DNA of 64,000 nucleotides from Mycobacterium dioxanotrophicus (GCF_002157835.1 NZ_CP020809.1:1612001-1676000); one strand, 5' to 3'; positions 37,194 to 46,797 are shown, counted from the stretch's first letter. Made by a program: numbers and translations. The notes: generated by a model not told the origin, from the letters alone.

Positions 37194-38371
37194 CGGACCT
37201 CGACCGTCTCGAGCTAGCAGGCAACCGGCAATTGGTGATCGTCGAGAGACCGGGCGGTCTGGCGGCCGTGCCAAGAGTGCAAGACCCTGACGGCGGCTGG
37301 CGTCGGGCCGTGCCAGGTGACGGCGTTGCCGAGGCCATGCTGGACCTACTAACCGCCGGATCCGCCGAATACGGCAATTTCACGGTGATTTCGTGGACGC
37401 AGCGCAGCGCGACGGGGGAGCGGCCGATCACCGTCGACCAGACCAACGAATCGGTGATCGTCGGTGACGACGCGATCGTGAAATGGGCGACGCACCTGGA
37501 CGACGGTCCTCACCCCGCACCGCGTCGGATCACCGCGTTGCGGGCCGCGGGATTCGCGGGCATGCCCGTCCCGTTGGGCCTGGTCACCTGGTGCTCTCCG
37601 CGCGGTGAGCAGACCCTGGTCGCGACCATCGACGAGTACCTACCCGGCGCGGTCGACGGCTGGACCTGGGCCGTGGAACTGGTCACCGCCGCGGCTCAGG
37701 ATGCTGTGGCTCGGCCGCCGTTGATCGCCGCAGTCGCTGAGGTGGGACGTCTGGTCGCCGACATGCACACCGCCCTGGCCGGCACCGCCTCGGTCGCCGA
37801 CGCCGCACAGGCGAGAGCGTGGCGCGACGCAGCGTTCGAAACACTGGAAACCGCGGTAGCCCTGAGTACTTCGGTCAGCGGTGCCATGCTGCGCGAGCGC
37901 CGCGGCGAAGTCGAGGCGCTGCTCGACGGACTCGGAGACCTCGCGGGGACATCGGTCCTGGAGGGGCACGGCGACCTACACGTGGGCCAGGTACTGCAGA
38001 CCGAGGAGCGCTTCGTCATCACCGACTTCGACGGCAACCCGGTACTGTCCGCCGCGGCCCGGATGCAACCCATCCCGGCCGCCTTCGACGTGGCCGGCAT
38101 GGTGCAGTCGCTGGCGCATGTCGCGATCGTCGCGCACAAGTACACCGATCTCGACCCGCATGCGCTCGCCGACGTCAGCAGTCTGGTCCGCCGAACGTTC
38201 CTGGATGCCTACCGGAGAAGCGCGCCACGCTATGATCCCGCGCCGCTGCGGGCCTTGCGTCTCCAACAGATTCTGCGTGAGATCAGCTACGCCGCACAGC
38301 ATCTGCCGCGGTGGATGTACGTGCCCGACGCGGCGCTGCCCGCGTTGCTCGATGAAGGGATCACCGCGTGA
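37190..38371 (+). CDS. Glucosamine-kinase-like aminosugar kinase (maltokinase fold)
   Basis: 393 residues. Aminoglycoside-phosphotransferase-like catalytic site: GHGDLHVGQVL (catalytic Asp) followed by ITDFDGNPVL (metal Asp). The N-terminal lobe resembles maltokinase (WTQRSATGERP). Actinobacterial maltokinase homologues of this type were shown to phosphorylate glucosamine, and they are found next to a SIS-domain gene, as here. So glucosamine is the likely substrate, but a different hexose is possible. Confidence 0.78.
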   Translation: MTDLDRLELAGNRQLVIVERPGGLAAVPRVQDPDGGWRRAVPGDGVAEAMLDLLTAGSAEYGNFTVISWTQRSATGERPITVDQTNESVIVGDDAIVKWATHLDDGPHPAPRRITALRAAGFAGMPVPLGLVTWCSPRGEQTLVATIDEYLPGAVDGWTWAVELVTAAAQDAVARPPLIAAVAEVGRLVADMHTALAGTASVADAAQARAWRDAAFETLETAVALSTSVSGAMLRERRGEVEALLDGLGDLAGTSVLEGHGDLHVGQVLQTEERFVITDFDGNPVLSAAARMQPIPAAFDVAGMVQSLAHVAIVAHKYTDLDPHALADVSSLVRRTFLDAYRRSAPRYDPAPLRALRLQQILREISYAAQHLPRWMYVPDAALPALLDEGITA

Positions 38372-39342
38372 ATGCTGACGCATTCCTGGCCGACCTCCAG
38401 CGTAAGCCCGAGGTCCTCGACCGCTTGGCTGTGACGCTGACCGTCAATCCATGGGCTGACGTGGTGCCCCCTGGCGTCGAGCGGGTGGTGTTCCTAGGGA
38501 TGGGATCCTCGGCCTACGCGGCTGGCGTCGCCGCGGCCCGGATGCGGTCGCGTGGCCTGCTCGCGGTATCCGAACTGGCGTCCTCGACGGTGCTGCCGCA
38601 GTGGGGACCCGGAACCCTTGTGGTCGCGATCTCGGCGACCGGCGGATCGGTGGAAACCCTTGATGCGCTTGACCGCATGGCGGCCTCACAACCCGGCCTG
38701 ACATTCGTCGCGTTGACCAACACGGCGGATTCACCGATCGCCGAGCGATGCCAGGCCGTCGTCGACCTCGCCGCCGACACCGAGGTGGGCGGCGTCGCCT
38801 GTCGCAGCTATCAGCACACCGTGGCCCTACTGCTGGCGCTTGAACTGCATGTGCTGCAAGCGGACACGAAACCGCTTGTGACGTCGGTGCGGAAGGCCGC
38901 CGCGGCGTGCGCTCACTTGCTCGACACCGAACCCGAATGGCGGCCCGAGCTTGCCGAATCGCTGCTCGGACCCGCAGGTACCCACCTCGCCGCGCCGGCG
39001 CACCGTTTCTCGTCCGCACAACAGGGTGCGCTGATGCTCCGGGAAGGACCGCGCCTCGGTGCGGTCGCCTGTGAGACCGGGGACTGGAGCCACGTCGACG
39101 TCTATCTGACGAAGACGACGGACTACCGGCTGCTGGTCTTCGCGGGCTCTGCGTGGGAGTCCCAACTGGCCGAGTGGACCACGCTGCGGCGCAGCATCGT
39201 TGTGGGCGTCGGCGGTGACGTGCCGGGATCGCAACGGACCGTGCGCTATCCGGGCGATGAGGAGGACGACGTCCGGTTGCTTACCGAGGTACTGGTACCC
39301 GAGCTCATCGCGGCCAGGGCTTGGCAGGCGCAGAGTTCGTGA
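38368..39342 (+). CDS. SIS-domain sugar isomerase/deaminase-like protein
   Basis: 324 residues, two SIS domains. FLGMGSSAYAAGVAAARM and VVAISATGGSVETLDAL are phosphosugar-binding lines of the GlmS C-terminal type. Acts on glucosamine- or fructose-6-phosphate-like sugars: isomerisation or deamination. GTG start overlaps the kinase stop, so dosage is coupled. No glutamine-hydrolysing domain is present. Confidence 0.85.
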   Translation: MNADAFLADLQRKPEVLDRLAVTLTVNPWADVVPPGVERVVFLGMGSSAYAAGVAAARMRSRGLLAVSELASSTVLPQWGPGTLVVAISATGGSVETLDALDRMAASQPGLTFVALTNTADSPIAERCQAVVDLAADTEVGGVACRSYQHTVALLLALELHVLQADTKPLVTSVRKAAAACAHLLDTEPEWRPELAESLLGPAGTHLAAPAHRFSSAQQGALMLREGPRLGAVACETGDWSHVDVYLTKTTDYRLLVFAGSAWESQLAEWTTLRRSIVVGVGGDVPGSQRTVRYPGDEEDDVRLLTEVLVPELIAARAWQAQSS

Positions 39343-39529
39343 TAGCACTGACCACCTGGCGAGCTCAGACCTACATGTCACTCCTGCGTTGCAACTGGCG
39401 CGGATCGGCGGTGCCGAATCTGAGTGAGTAGTAGCCGCCTACTCGATTTTCATGCTCAATCCGACGGGTCACGTTCCAGATCAGACGGAATTTCGCCAGT
39501 TCAGCACGGTTACAGATTGATCTAGCGGC

Positions 39530-39535
39530 TATCCT
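39530..39535 (+). promoter_or_regulatory. Extended -10 of a leaderless TetR gene
   Basis: TATCCT six bases before the GTG start at 39542. In mycobacteria a -10 this close usually means a leaderless mRNA beginning at the start codon. Confidence 0.45.
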
Positions 39536-39541
39536 GGGCGG

Positions 39542-40144
39542 GTGTCTCCGACTACGACAACCGCCGGTAAACCAGCTGAGACCAAGGTTCGGCTACTGGA
39601 ATCCGCGACAGATCTGTTCAGTCGGCAGGGTTTTGGTGCAACCGGCATCAAGGCTGTCCTATCGGCGGCCGAAGCACCGTACGGTTCGCTGTACCACTTC
39701 TTCCCCGGCGGTAAACAGGAGCTGGGGGCCGCCGCCCTCACCTATGGTGGTGAGCGCTACCGGGAACTGCTCGAGGCGGTGTTCCCGGTTGACGCCGATG
39801 TTGTGGAGGTCACCGAGAATTCGTTTATTCGGGCAGCGAAGCTGCTTGAGGAAACCAATTACGGCTACGCCTGCCCGATCGCCACGATCGCGCTGGAAGT
39901 GGCCAACAACGACGAGCTCATGCGGACCGCCGCCGCCGAAGCGTTCAAGTCCTGGCTGGCAGTGCTTCAGGAGCGCTTCACCGCGGCCGGGATGACCGCC
40001 GAACGTGCCCGCGACGTCGCGGAGGAAGTTCTCTGCCTGATCGAAGGTGCGGTTCTCCTCTCACGCACCACGCGCTCGCCGACGCCGATGCACACTGCCG
40101 GGCGGGCGGCTGCGCGAGCTGTCGCCGCAGGACTCGGCGACTAA
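39542..40144 (+). CDS. TetR-family regulator (LmrA/YxaF type)
   Basis: 200 residues. HTH GATGIKAVLSAAEAPYGSLYHFFPGGKQEL at about 33-62 is characteristic for the LmrA/YxaF branch, which controls efflux or drug genes. Probably translated from a leaderless message. No clear target next to it. Confidence 0.87.
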   Translation: MSPTTTTAGKPAETKVRLLESATDLFSRQGFGATGIKAVLSAAEAPYGSLYHFFPGGKQELGAAALTYGGERYRELLEAVFPVDADVVEVTENSFIRAAKLLEETNYGYACPIATIALEVANNDELMRTAAAEAFKSWLAVLQERFTAAGMTAERARDVAEEVLCLIEGAVLLSRTTRSPTPMHTAGRAAARAVAAGLGD

Positions 40145-40218
40145 ATTCCTTGTCCCTTGAGTCGCCGAATTTGATGTGAGGGCTATTGAGTTGGGCTGGC
40201 GGGCAAATCCGCCTTGCC

Positions 40219-40488
40219 TCAGTCAGCAGACGCGGCTACCAAGCCGGCCGACTCGGCCGTGGTGACCCATTCCATCCAACGGATTTCGGCAGCGAACAGC
40301 ACGGCCGTCGCCGCCACCGCAGCGCCGACCGAAGTGAAGCCGTGAACCCACACAGGACCTGCTTGGCTAGCGGCAAGAAGGATCAATCCGAAGGTCGCCA
40401 ATAGCGCCATGGGAAGGGCCTCGCGCCTGCGGCTTTCCGGCACGGTATCGGCAGCGGCCACATCAAAGCCCTCGGTTGAACCGGTCAT
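40219..40488 (-). CDS. Small two-helix membrane protein
   Basis: 89 residues with hydrophobic segments about 27-47 and 51-67. ATG at 40488. No family. It lies 44 bp downstream of the cupin gene on the same strand and may be co-transcribed with it. Confidence 0.6.
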   Translation of the reverse strand: MTGSTEGFDVAAADTVPESRRREALPMALLATFGLILLAASQAGPVWVHGFTSVGAAVAATAVLFAAEIRWMEWVTTAESAGLVAASAD

Positions 40489-40532
40489 GACACCACAGTG
40501 CCGAGCCGAACTGAGGAAATTCGAAGCGCCGG

Positions 40533-40967
40533 CTATGGAAATCCCATGTTCTTGTGCCGCCCGATCGGTGGATGCCAGTTCCCACCGAGTTCTGGCCATA
40601 CTGGGTTGATTGCGAGTGCCCAAGCATCGCCGGATCGTTGAGTCGAGAGCTCCGAGAGCCGCTCGACTTCGACGAAGATGATCGGATCGCGGTCTCCGCG
40701 GTTCTCCACAGTGTGTTCGGAGCCGGCCGGGCGTGAATAGCTCTGGCCCACCACGAGTTCGGCGATGATTTCGTCGCCGTCGGCGGTCACGACATGCATG
40801 GTACCGGTGACCAGGGGCACGACCACGTACTCGTATTCGTGCCGGTGCAAAGGGATCGCACCGCCGGGGTCGATGGTCCACTTGGTCACCCGGAACAGAT
40901 CATTCTCCAGCTGTGTCTCCGCGTGGGATCCCGTCGCCATGTCAAACAGTGTGATGCCGGCCCTCAC
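40533..40967 (-). CDS. Cupin protein
   Basis: 144 residues. HRHEYEYVVVPLVTG and RPAGSEHTVEN carry the His and Glu residues of a metal-binding cupin (HxH...E...H). GTG at 40967 overlaps the stop of the LppP-like gene (GTGA), which favours it over the ATG at 40940. Confidence 0.78.
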   Translation of the reverse strand: MRAGITLFDMATGSHAETQLENDLFRVTKWTIDPGGAIPLHRHEYEYVVVPLVTGTMHVVTADGDEIIAELVVGQSYSRPAGSEHTVENRGDRDPIIFVEVERLSELSTQRSGDAWALAINPVWPELGGNWHPPIGRHKNMGFP

Positions 40968-41452
40968 GTCGGCGGTGGAGAATCGAGCATCACGACGTGG
41001 TCGCCCTGCCACTGGTAGCGAACGCTCGTCACGGCCGCGGGCGGACAGGCATTGCACGCGCCGGGTGTCTTGTAGTCGAGGACGACGGTGTCGTCGGTGG
41101 TCCGGACGCTGTTCAGCGTGGTGAATCCGTAGGCCTTCGATGTGGCCGTGCCAAGGTATTCGCCGTTGTGGAACATCAGGGCAGCCACGGGCGAACTGGC
41201 GGTGGCTCCCTCGACCGTGACCAGTGCCGTCGACAGTGCGACACAGGGATTGAAATTGCCTTGCGTCCTGCGCGGGTCGGTCGACCACTGCCAATCGGTT
41301 CCCGGGTAAGGCGCGAGATGTTCTGCTGCCGTGACGATTTGGTACGCAGCCAGGTTCTTTCCACACGTGATCGGAGGGTCTGCCGAAGCGGGCGGGACTG
41401 TCAGCAGCCCGGTACCCAGCACCGACCCTGCCAACAGAATTGGCAATCTCAT
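40964..41452 (-). CDS. LppP/LprE-family exported protein
   Basis: 162 residues. Signal peptide 1-25 (LLTVPPASADPP) without a lipobox Cys; the mature part follows the LppP/LprE pattern (FNPCVALSTALVTVEGATASSP, LMFHNGEYLGTATS, VRYQWQGDHVVML). Those proteins are secreted or lipoproteins of unknown role. Coupled to the cupin gene. Confidence 0.85.
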   Translation of the reverse strand: MRLPILLAGSVLGTGLLTVPPASADPPITCGKNLAAYQIVTAAEHLAPYPGTDWQWSTDPRRTQGNFNPCVALSTALVTVEGATASSPVAALMFHNGEYLGTATSKAYGFTTLNSVRTTDDTVVLDYKTPGACNACPPAAVTSVRYQWQGDHVVMLDSPPPT

Positions 41453-41475
41453 CGCCGACCTCCCCACGGGCCAGG

Positions 41476-42603
41476 CTAGCCGCCGACCATGAGGCATGCC
41501 AGGTACAGCGCGACCGCGATGCGCGGCTCGCGAACGTCGCGCCCGGTGAGCCGGGAAATCTTGTCGAGCCGGTAGATCACCGTGTTGCGGTGAATGTCCA
41601 ATCGCTGGGCCGTCGCCACGAGATTGCAGCCGGCTTCGCACCACGCGACCAATGTTGCACGCAGCACGGAGAAATCGTTCTCGCCGGTCAGCGGCGCCAG
41701 CTGTGATCGAGTGAACCGTTCGCGCGCCTGGGCGCTCACTGAATCCAGCATCTGAGCCACCCTCAGGTCACCGATCTCGTGGATCTGGGTTGCCGCCCTC
41801 CCGCGACCCAGTCGAAGCGCCGCCACCGCGTCCGCGTAGGAGGCGGCGAGCGCTGCCACACCTGTGCCTGCTTCGCCGATGCCGATGTGAACGGTGATGC
41901 CATGGCGTTCCCGAAGCAGCTCAGCGGCGTGCCGGGCCTTCTCCTCGGCTGAATGAGACTGTGAAACATGATGCAACACAACGTATCGTCCAGTGGCCAG
42001 CTCGGCCACCAGATCCATTCGGGCGCCGAAGATCTCGCCGATCGCGCGCACCGAAGAGGGATAGCTCTCCGGGCCGGGCTGCACCTCAAAGGCGATCGCC
42101 ACCCGCGGTTGGGTCAGGTCATACCCGAGTTCCATACCGCTGGCTTGGACGATCTGCTCGTCGACCAGGCGCGGATCGAATTCCACGACGTCGCGCACCA
42201 ATTGGTTGAGGCGGTTCGCCCGTAACAGCCGCATGCGTTGAAACTGTGACTCGCGCAGCAGGATTTCGGTCTGCCGCTGCACGAGGCGGCCTAGTTTCAC
42301 CACCTGCGCGGGCGGTCCGGTGATCCCGACGGTGCCGACCACGGCACCGTCCAGCACGATCGGCATGGTGATGCCGGGTAGGACGCCGACCAGGGCTGCG
42401 GCCTGCTCGGCGTCGTGGCTGGCGGCCGTACCGGTCTGCAGCACGGCCACCGAGGCTTCGTGAACCGTACCGATGCGCGTGGGGTCGCCACTGCCGATGA
42501 CCCGAGCGTTCGCATCGGTGATCAGGACGTGGTGGCCGAGGATGCGAGTGGTCTCGTCGGCGATCTCGCGGGCCAACTCGGTGGTGAGGACAACAGCGTC
42601 CAT
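41476..42603 (-). CDS. CdaR-family (sugar diacid) regulator
   Basis: 375 residues. N-terminal putative diacid-recognition domain (LTTELAREIADETTRILGHHVLITD...GDPTRIGTVHEASVAVL), then GGDEF-like middle, and C-terminal HTH LVATAQRLDIHRNTVIYRLDKISRLTG. It is divergent from an MFS transporter gene (98 bp), which it likely controls in response to a carboxylated substrate. Confidence 0.9.
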   Translation of the reverse strand: MDAVVLTTELAREIADETTRILGHHVLITDANARVIGSGDPTRIGTVHEASVAVLQTGTAASHDAEQAAALVGVLPGITMPIVLDGAVVGTVGITGPPAQVVKLGRLVQRQTEILLRESQFQRMRLLRANRLNQLVRDVVEFDPRLVDEQIVQASGMELGYDLTQPRVAIAFEVQPGPESYPSSVRAIGEIFGARMDLVAELATGRYVVLHHVSQSHSAEEKARHAAELLRERHGITVHIGIGEAGTGVAALAASYADAVAALRLGRGRAATQIHEIGDLRVAQMLDSVSAQARERFTRSQLAPLTGENDFSVLRATLVAWCEAGCNLVATAQRLDIHRNTVIYRLDKISRLTGRDVREPRIAVALYLACLMVGG

Positions 42604-42646
42604 ATTTGTCCTTTCCGTACAGTTGACCAGCTTAAATCCGCTACCA

Positions 42647-42660
42647 AAAAGTGCAACACA
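42647..42660. promoter_or_regulatory. Word shared with the PucR promoter
   Basis: AAAAGTGCAACACA, 44 bp upstream of the CdaR start and 41 bp before the MFS start. It matches AAAAGTACAACGCA at 26067-26080 in 12 of 14 bases. Candidate regulator site. Confidence 0.35.
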
Positions 42661-42684
42661 TACAGTGACCTGCGCCACATTGGT

Positions 42685-42690
42685 TACTAT
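42685..42690 (+). promoter_or_regulatory. -10 box of the MFS transporter gene
   Basis: TACTAT, a good TANNNT -10, eleven bases before the ATG at 42702, giving a very short leader. Confidence 0.4.
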
Positions 42691-42701
42691 CGTCATGCCG
42701 C

Positions 42702-44054
42702 ATGACCAAATCCACAGCCTCGCTCGAACACGCCAAGGCGTCGCGAACCCAGTGGCTCATCACCCTGTATGCGGGTGGTGGGGAGTTTTGCGACGGCTAC
42801 ATCCTCAGCATCATCGGCGTTGCACTGCCACTGCTGACCGCACATTTCGTACTGACCCCGGTGGCAGCCGGACTCCTCGGGGCCGCATCGCTGGTCGGCA
42901 TGTTCTTCGGCGGCCTGATCTTCGGCGCCGTGACCGACCGGTTCGGTCGCCAGAAGGTCTACATTGCCGACCTGGCCTGTTTCGTCGTTCTCTCGGCCCT
43001 GCAGTTCTTCGCCTCCGAGCCGTGGCAATTGATCGTGCTCCGCACCCTGATGGGCGTCGCGGTCGGTGCCGACCTGGCCATCGCCGGCACCATCGCATCC
43101 GAGTTCGCGCCGCAGAAGTCCCGTGGTCCGCTGCTCGTTGTGCTGGTCACCATGTTCTCGGTCGGCGCCGCGATCGCCTACTCCGTCGGCTATTTCATGC
43201 TCGCACTCGGCCCCGAGGCTTGGCGTTGGATGCTCGCGAGTAGCGCCATCCCGGCCCTACTCATCCTCACCATGCGGCTCGGCACACCTGAGTCACCGCG
43301 CTGGCTGCTCAGCCAGGGCCGCCATGAGGAGGCCGAGTCAGTGCTCAAGCAGATGCTCGGAGCCGATGCGACCCTCGCCGATATCGAAGAGCCGCAAGGC
43401 AGTCCGACGGGGTACATGACGATCTTCCGGCCCGAGTACCGCAAACGCACCCTGTTCGTGGCGCTGTTCTGGGCATGCCAGTTGCTGCCGATCTACGCGA
43501 TCGCCACCTACGAGCCGGCGATCCTCAAGCAATTCGGGCTGGCCGAAGGCAATACCGCCTACCTCGGCGCCGTCATCATCCAGATCTTCTACGTCGTCGG
43601 TTCGCTGTCCGGTGCGCTGTGGATCAACAAGGGCCGACGCAAGCTGCTGCTGTGGAGCTTCGCCGTCTCCGCCCTGCCGCTGCTGGGCCTGGCCATCGTC
43701 GCCCACCCGCCAATGTGGTTGGTGCTGGTGCTGTTCGCGGTGTTCGGCCTCGCGATGTACTCCGGGCAGTGCCTCGAGGCGATCTACCCGTCGGAGCTCT
43801 TCCCGACCGGTGTACGAGCCACCGCCAACGGATTCGCGACGGGTGCCAGCCGGGTCGGTGCCGCAATCGGGGTGTACGGTGCGCCGCTGCTGCTCGCGCA
43901 TTCGGTGCAACTGACGATGCTCGTCGGTGCTGTCGTCGCTGGGCTGGGCTGGCTCGTCACCCTCCTGCTGGCGCCGGAAACCAACGGCATGCTGCTCACC
44001 CAATCCAGCGCGGTCTCGCTGCCGAGCCTTCCGCGGACAGGGGCAGCGCTGTGA
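42702..44054 (+). CDS. MFS transporter (sugar/aromatic acid porter type)
   Basis: 450 residues, twelve hydrophobic segments. Loop 2-3 motif GAVTDRFGRQKVY and the GTPESPRWL turn after helix 6 place it in the SP/AAHS-like branch. Likely imports the compound used by the DadA-like enzyme. The stop overlaps the next start as GTGA. Confidence 0.9.
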   Translation: MTKSTASLEHAKASRTQWLITLYAGGGEFCDGYILSIIGVALPLLTAHFVLTPVAAGLLGAASLVGMFFGGLIFGAVTDRFGRQKVYIADLACFVVLSALQFFASEPWQLIVLRTLMGVAVGADLAIAGTIASEFAPQKSRGPLLVVLVTMFSVGAAIAYSVGYFMLALGPEAWRWMLASSAIPALLILTMRLGTPESPRWLLSQGRHEEAESVLKQMLGADATLADIEEPQGSPTGYMTIFRPEYRKRTLFVALFWACQLLPIYAIATYEPAILKQFGLAEGNTAYLGAVIIQIFYVVGSLSGALWINKGRRKLLLWSFAVSALPLLGLAIVAHPPMWLVLVLFAVFGLAMYSGQCLEAIYPSELFPTGVRATANGFATGASRVGAAIGVYGAPLLLAHSVQLTMLVGAVVAGLGWLVTLLLAPETNGMLLTQSSAVSLPSLPRTGAAL

Positions 44055-45322
44055 AGATCGCCGTCATCGGCGCCGGCATCGTCGGCGTCGCCACCGCCCA
44101 CGCCCTGGCCGAACGCGGCCATGAGGTCCACGTCTACGACCGTCGCGGCGACGTCGCCTCAGACACCAGCGCCAGCACGGCTGGGCTGGTCGCTCCTGGT
44201 CACTCCTACGCCTGGGCCTCTCCGAAAGCGCCGGTGATGCTGGTGAAATCGCTGCTCGGTGAGGCCACTTCGATACGGGTCCGGCCGCGAGCCGATACGG
44301 ACCTGATCCGGTGGGGGCTGCGCTTCCTTCGTGAATGCACGCCGTCGCGGTCACGCACCAACACCTTGGCCAAGCTGCGGCTGGCCCGCTACAGCCAGCA
44401 GCTGATGGACGAGCTCGCGGTGCGTGAAGGCCTGCAATACTGGCAGACCCATGCCGGTGTGCTGTACCTCTACCATCTCGACGCCGAACTGCGTGCGGCG
44501 GAGCAGCATTCGCGACTGCTGCAGGAACACGGTCGGTGCCAGGAGGTGCTCAACTTCGAGCAGGTGATCGCACTCGAACCAGCGCTGGGCCACAGCCGCA
44601 CCCGGTTCGCAGGAGCCATTCACGACACCTCGGACGGAACCGGCGACCCGCACCTCTTCGCCGGCGGACTGGCCGAGGTGTGCCGCAGGATGGGCGTGAG
44701 CTTCCACCTCGACTCCGCGGTCACCGAGCTGATCACCGACGGCTCGTCGGTAACCCGAATCATGGGTTCGGACGGTGAGATTCGGGCGGATGCCGCCGTG
44801 TTGGCTGCCGGATCCGCGAGCCCGCTGCTCACCAGAACCATGGGGCAACGGATACCGGTGTACCCGGCGAAGGGGTACACGCTGACCGCCACGATCAAAG
44901 ACCCCGATCGGGCGCCCCACATCGGCGGCATCGACGAACGGTCACTGGTGGCGTGGTCGCGGTTCGGCGGCGAATTGCGAATGTCGGCGACGGCCGAGTT
45001 CGTCGGCTATGACCGCAGCAGCACCCCCGCGGATTACTCCGACATCATCGAAGCAGGGAACCAGCTGTTTCCGGGGGCCGTCGATTGGGACACCGCCCGA
45101 TACCGGACCGGATTGCGGCCGATGACACCCGACGGTCCGCCGCTGATCGGCCTAGGCCGACACGACAACCTGTACTACAACACCGGACACGGCCACGTCG
45201 GCTGGACAATGGCGTGTGGGTCGGCGCGGATCCTCGCCGACCTGATCGACGAGCGGCGCCCGGACATCGATCCGACGCCGTACTCGCCGGTTCATCGCAA
45301 CAGGCATCGCGTTCGGGGATGA
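44051..45322 (+). CDS. D-amino acid dehydrogenase-like FAD oxidoreductase (DadA family)
   Basis: 423 residues, GTG start. FAD motif AVIGAGIVGVATAHALAERG at residues 4-23 and the DadA-type stretches ASTAGLVAPGHSYAWASPKAP, YPAKGYTLT and LRPMTPDGPPLIG. It deaminates D-amino acids oxidatively at the membrane. The coupled transporter and CdaR regulator form a small utilisation unit. Confidence 0.87.
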   Translation: MKIAVIGAGIVGVATAHALAERGHEVHVYDRRGDVASDTSASTAGLVAPGHSYAWASPKAPVMLVKSLLGEATSIRVRPRADTDLIRWGLRFLRECTPSRSRTNTLAKLRLARYSQQLMDELAVREGLQYWQTHAGVLYLYHLDAELRAAEQHSRLLQEHGRCQEVLNFEQVIALEPALGHSRTRFAGAIHDTSDGTGDPHLFAGGLAEVCRRMGVSFHLDSAVTELITDGSSVTRIMGSDGEIRADAAVLAAGSASPLLTRTMGQRIPVYPAKGYTLTATIKDPDRAPHIGGIDERSLVAWSRFGGELRMSATAEFVGYDRSSTPADYSDIIEAGNQLFPGAVDWDTARYRTGLRPMTPDGPPLIGLGRHDNLYYNTGHGHVGWTMACGSARILADLIDERRPDIDPTPYSPVHRNRHRVRG

Positions 45323-45343
45323 GACAGAAACAGAGAAGATGTG

Positions 45344-45371
45344 TCGGGGCCGCACGTTCAAGCGGCCCCGA
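45344..45371. terminator. Bidirectional terminator
   Basis: Perfect TCGGGGCCGC / GCGGCCCCGA stem (45344-45353, 45362-45371), 8-nt loop, between the convergent DadA-like and DUF4193 genes. Confidence 0.85.
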
Positions 45372-45383
45372 CCGGTGTGCGTG

Positions 45384-45680
45384 TCAGACGCAGTCGACGC
45401 AGATCTGCTGGCTGCCCTGCTGCAACGCCAAGCGGTTGCGGTGCTGCACCAGGAAACAGCTCGAACAGGTGAACTCGTCGGCCTGCTTCGGGATCACCCG
45501 CACGGTCAGTTCTTCACCGGTGAGGTCGGCGTCGGGCAGGTCGAAGGAATCGACCACCTCATCCTCATCGATCACTGCCGTGTCGGTCGCCGCCCGCCGC
45601 TGGGTAGCGAGCTCCTCAAGTGACTCCTCGGTGGACTCGTCAGCTTCCTTGACCCGAGGTGCGTCGTAATCAGTTGCCAT
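45384..45680 (-). CDS. DUF4193 zinc-ribbon protein
   Basis: 98 residues, ATG at 45680 with GGGAGGG upstream. Acidic N-terminal half, then CSSC and CVDC pairs forming a probable zinc ribbon. The family is conserved in actinobacteria; function not established. Confidence 0.9.
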   Translation of the reverse strand: MATDYDAPRVKEADESTEESLEELATQRRAATDTAVIDEDEVVDSFDLPDADLTGEELTVRVIPKQADEFTCSSCFLVQHRNRLALQQGSQQICVDCV

Positions 45681-45877
45681 TGGTGACCCTCCCTGTCGAG
45701 ACCTGTGCACGCAGAACGCCGACTGACCGCTTATTGTTCCCGGATTGTTTCCGGCGCGAAGCATAGACGACAAAGAGCTGAACTTTGGCAATGTCCGCAG
45801 CGTTTTGCCGCTGCTCAATTAGGTTCCGGCTGAGCCAAATGGTGGCGTACGCAACAATTCCCGCCGAAAGTGACGGA

Positions 45878-46797
45878 GTGTCAACACTGCAAGTGGTCAA
45901 GCTCGGCGCCAACATCGGGGCGCGTATCGACGGAGTCGAAATAAGTGGCGATCTCGACGCGGCCACGGTGGCCGCCATCAACGAAGCGCTGCTCGAACAC
46001 AAGGTGATCTTCTTCCGAGGCCAGCATCAGCTCGATGACGATCGTCAGTTGGCCTTCGCGCGCCTGCTCGGCGTGCCGACGACGGCGCACCCCACCGTCA
46101 CGTCGCGCGGCGAGCGGATTCTGCCGATCGACTCGCGATACGAGAAGGCCAACAGCTGGCACACCGACGTGACATTCATCGACCGGGTCCCGAAAGCGTC
46201 GCTGCTGCGTGCGGTCACCCTGCCCAGCTACGGCGGCACCACGACGTGGGCGTCAACCGAGCCGCCTATGATCGCCTTCCGGCGCCGCTGCGGGCCCTGG
46301 TGGAAAACCTGTGGGCGGTGCACACCAACCAGTACGACTACGCGACCGACTTCGACGGCCGCCACGAGCAGCTCGCCGACACCGAACGCGAATACCGCGA
46401 GGAGTTCCGGTCGCAGTACTACGAAACCGAGCATCCGGTGGTGCGGGTCCATCCGGAAACCGGGCGCCGAGTGCTGCTCCTCGGCCACTTCATCAAGCAG
46501 TTCGTGGGGTTGAGCGTCGCCGAGTCGACAACTCTGTTCCAGCTCCTCCAGAACCGGGTGATCAAGCTGGAGAACACAATTCGGTGGAACTGGGAACAGG
46601 GCGACCTGGCGATCTGGGACAACCGGGCGACCCAGCACTACGCTGTGGCCGATTACGACGACCAGTTCCGCCGATTGAGCCGCGTCACGCTCGCTGGTGA
46701 CATCCCGGTCGACGTCCACGGGGAGCGCAGCCGAGTCATCGCAGGCGATGCATCGCACTACGCCGATATCGTCGACCCGGTACGCCTGGCAGGCTGA
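45878..46797 (+). pseudogene. TauD-type alpha-ketoglutarate dioxygenase, frame broken
   Basis: The two halves lie in different frames. First half from GTG 45878: [36 protein letters not shown] (His/Asp of the iron triad) to GGTTTWAST. Second half, from about 46250: [44 protein letters not shown] (third iron His, and Arg for 2-oxoglutarate later). One base appears to be missing near 46247-46250 (after TCAACCGA). With it the protein would be a complete taurine/sulfonate dioxygenase of about 306 residues. All catalytic residues are intact, so a sequencing error is as likely as a real mutation. Confidence 0.85.

Noticed and set aside
46246..46797. Independent small gene starting at ATG 46246
   Set aside because: It is the second half of the dioxygenase displaced by a frame break, with no ribosome site of its own.
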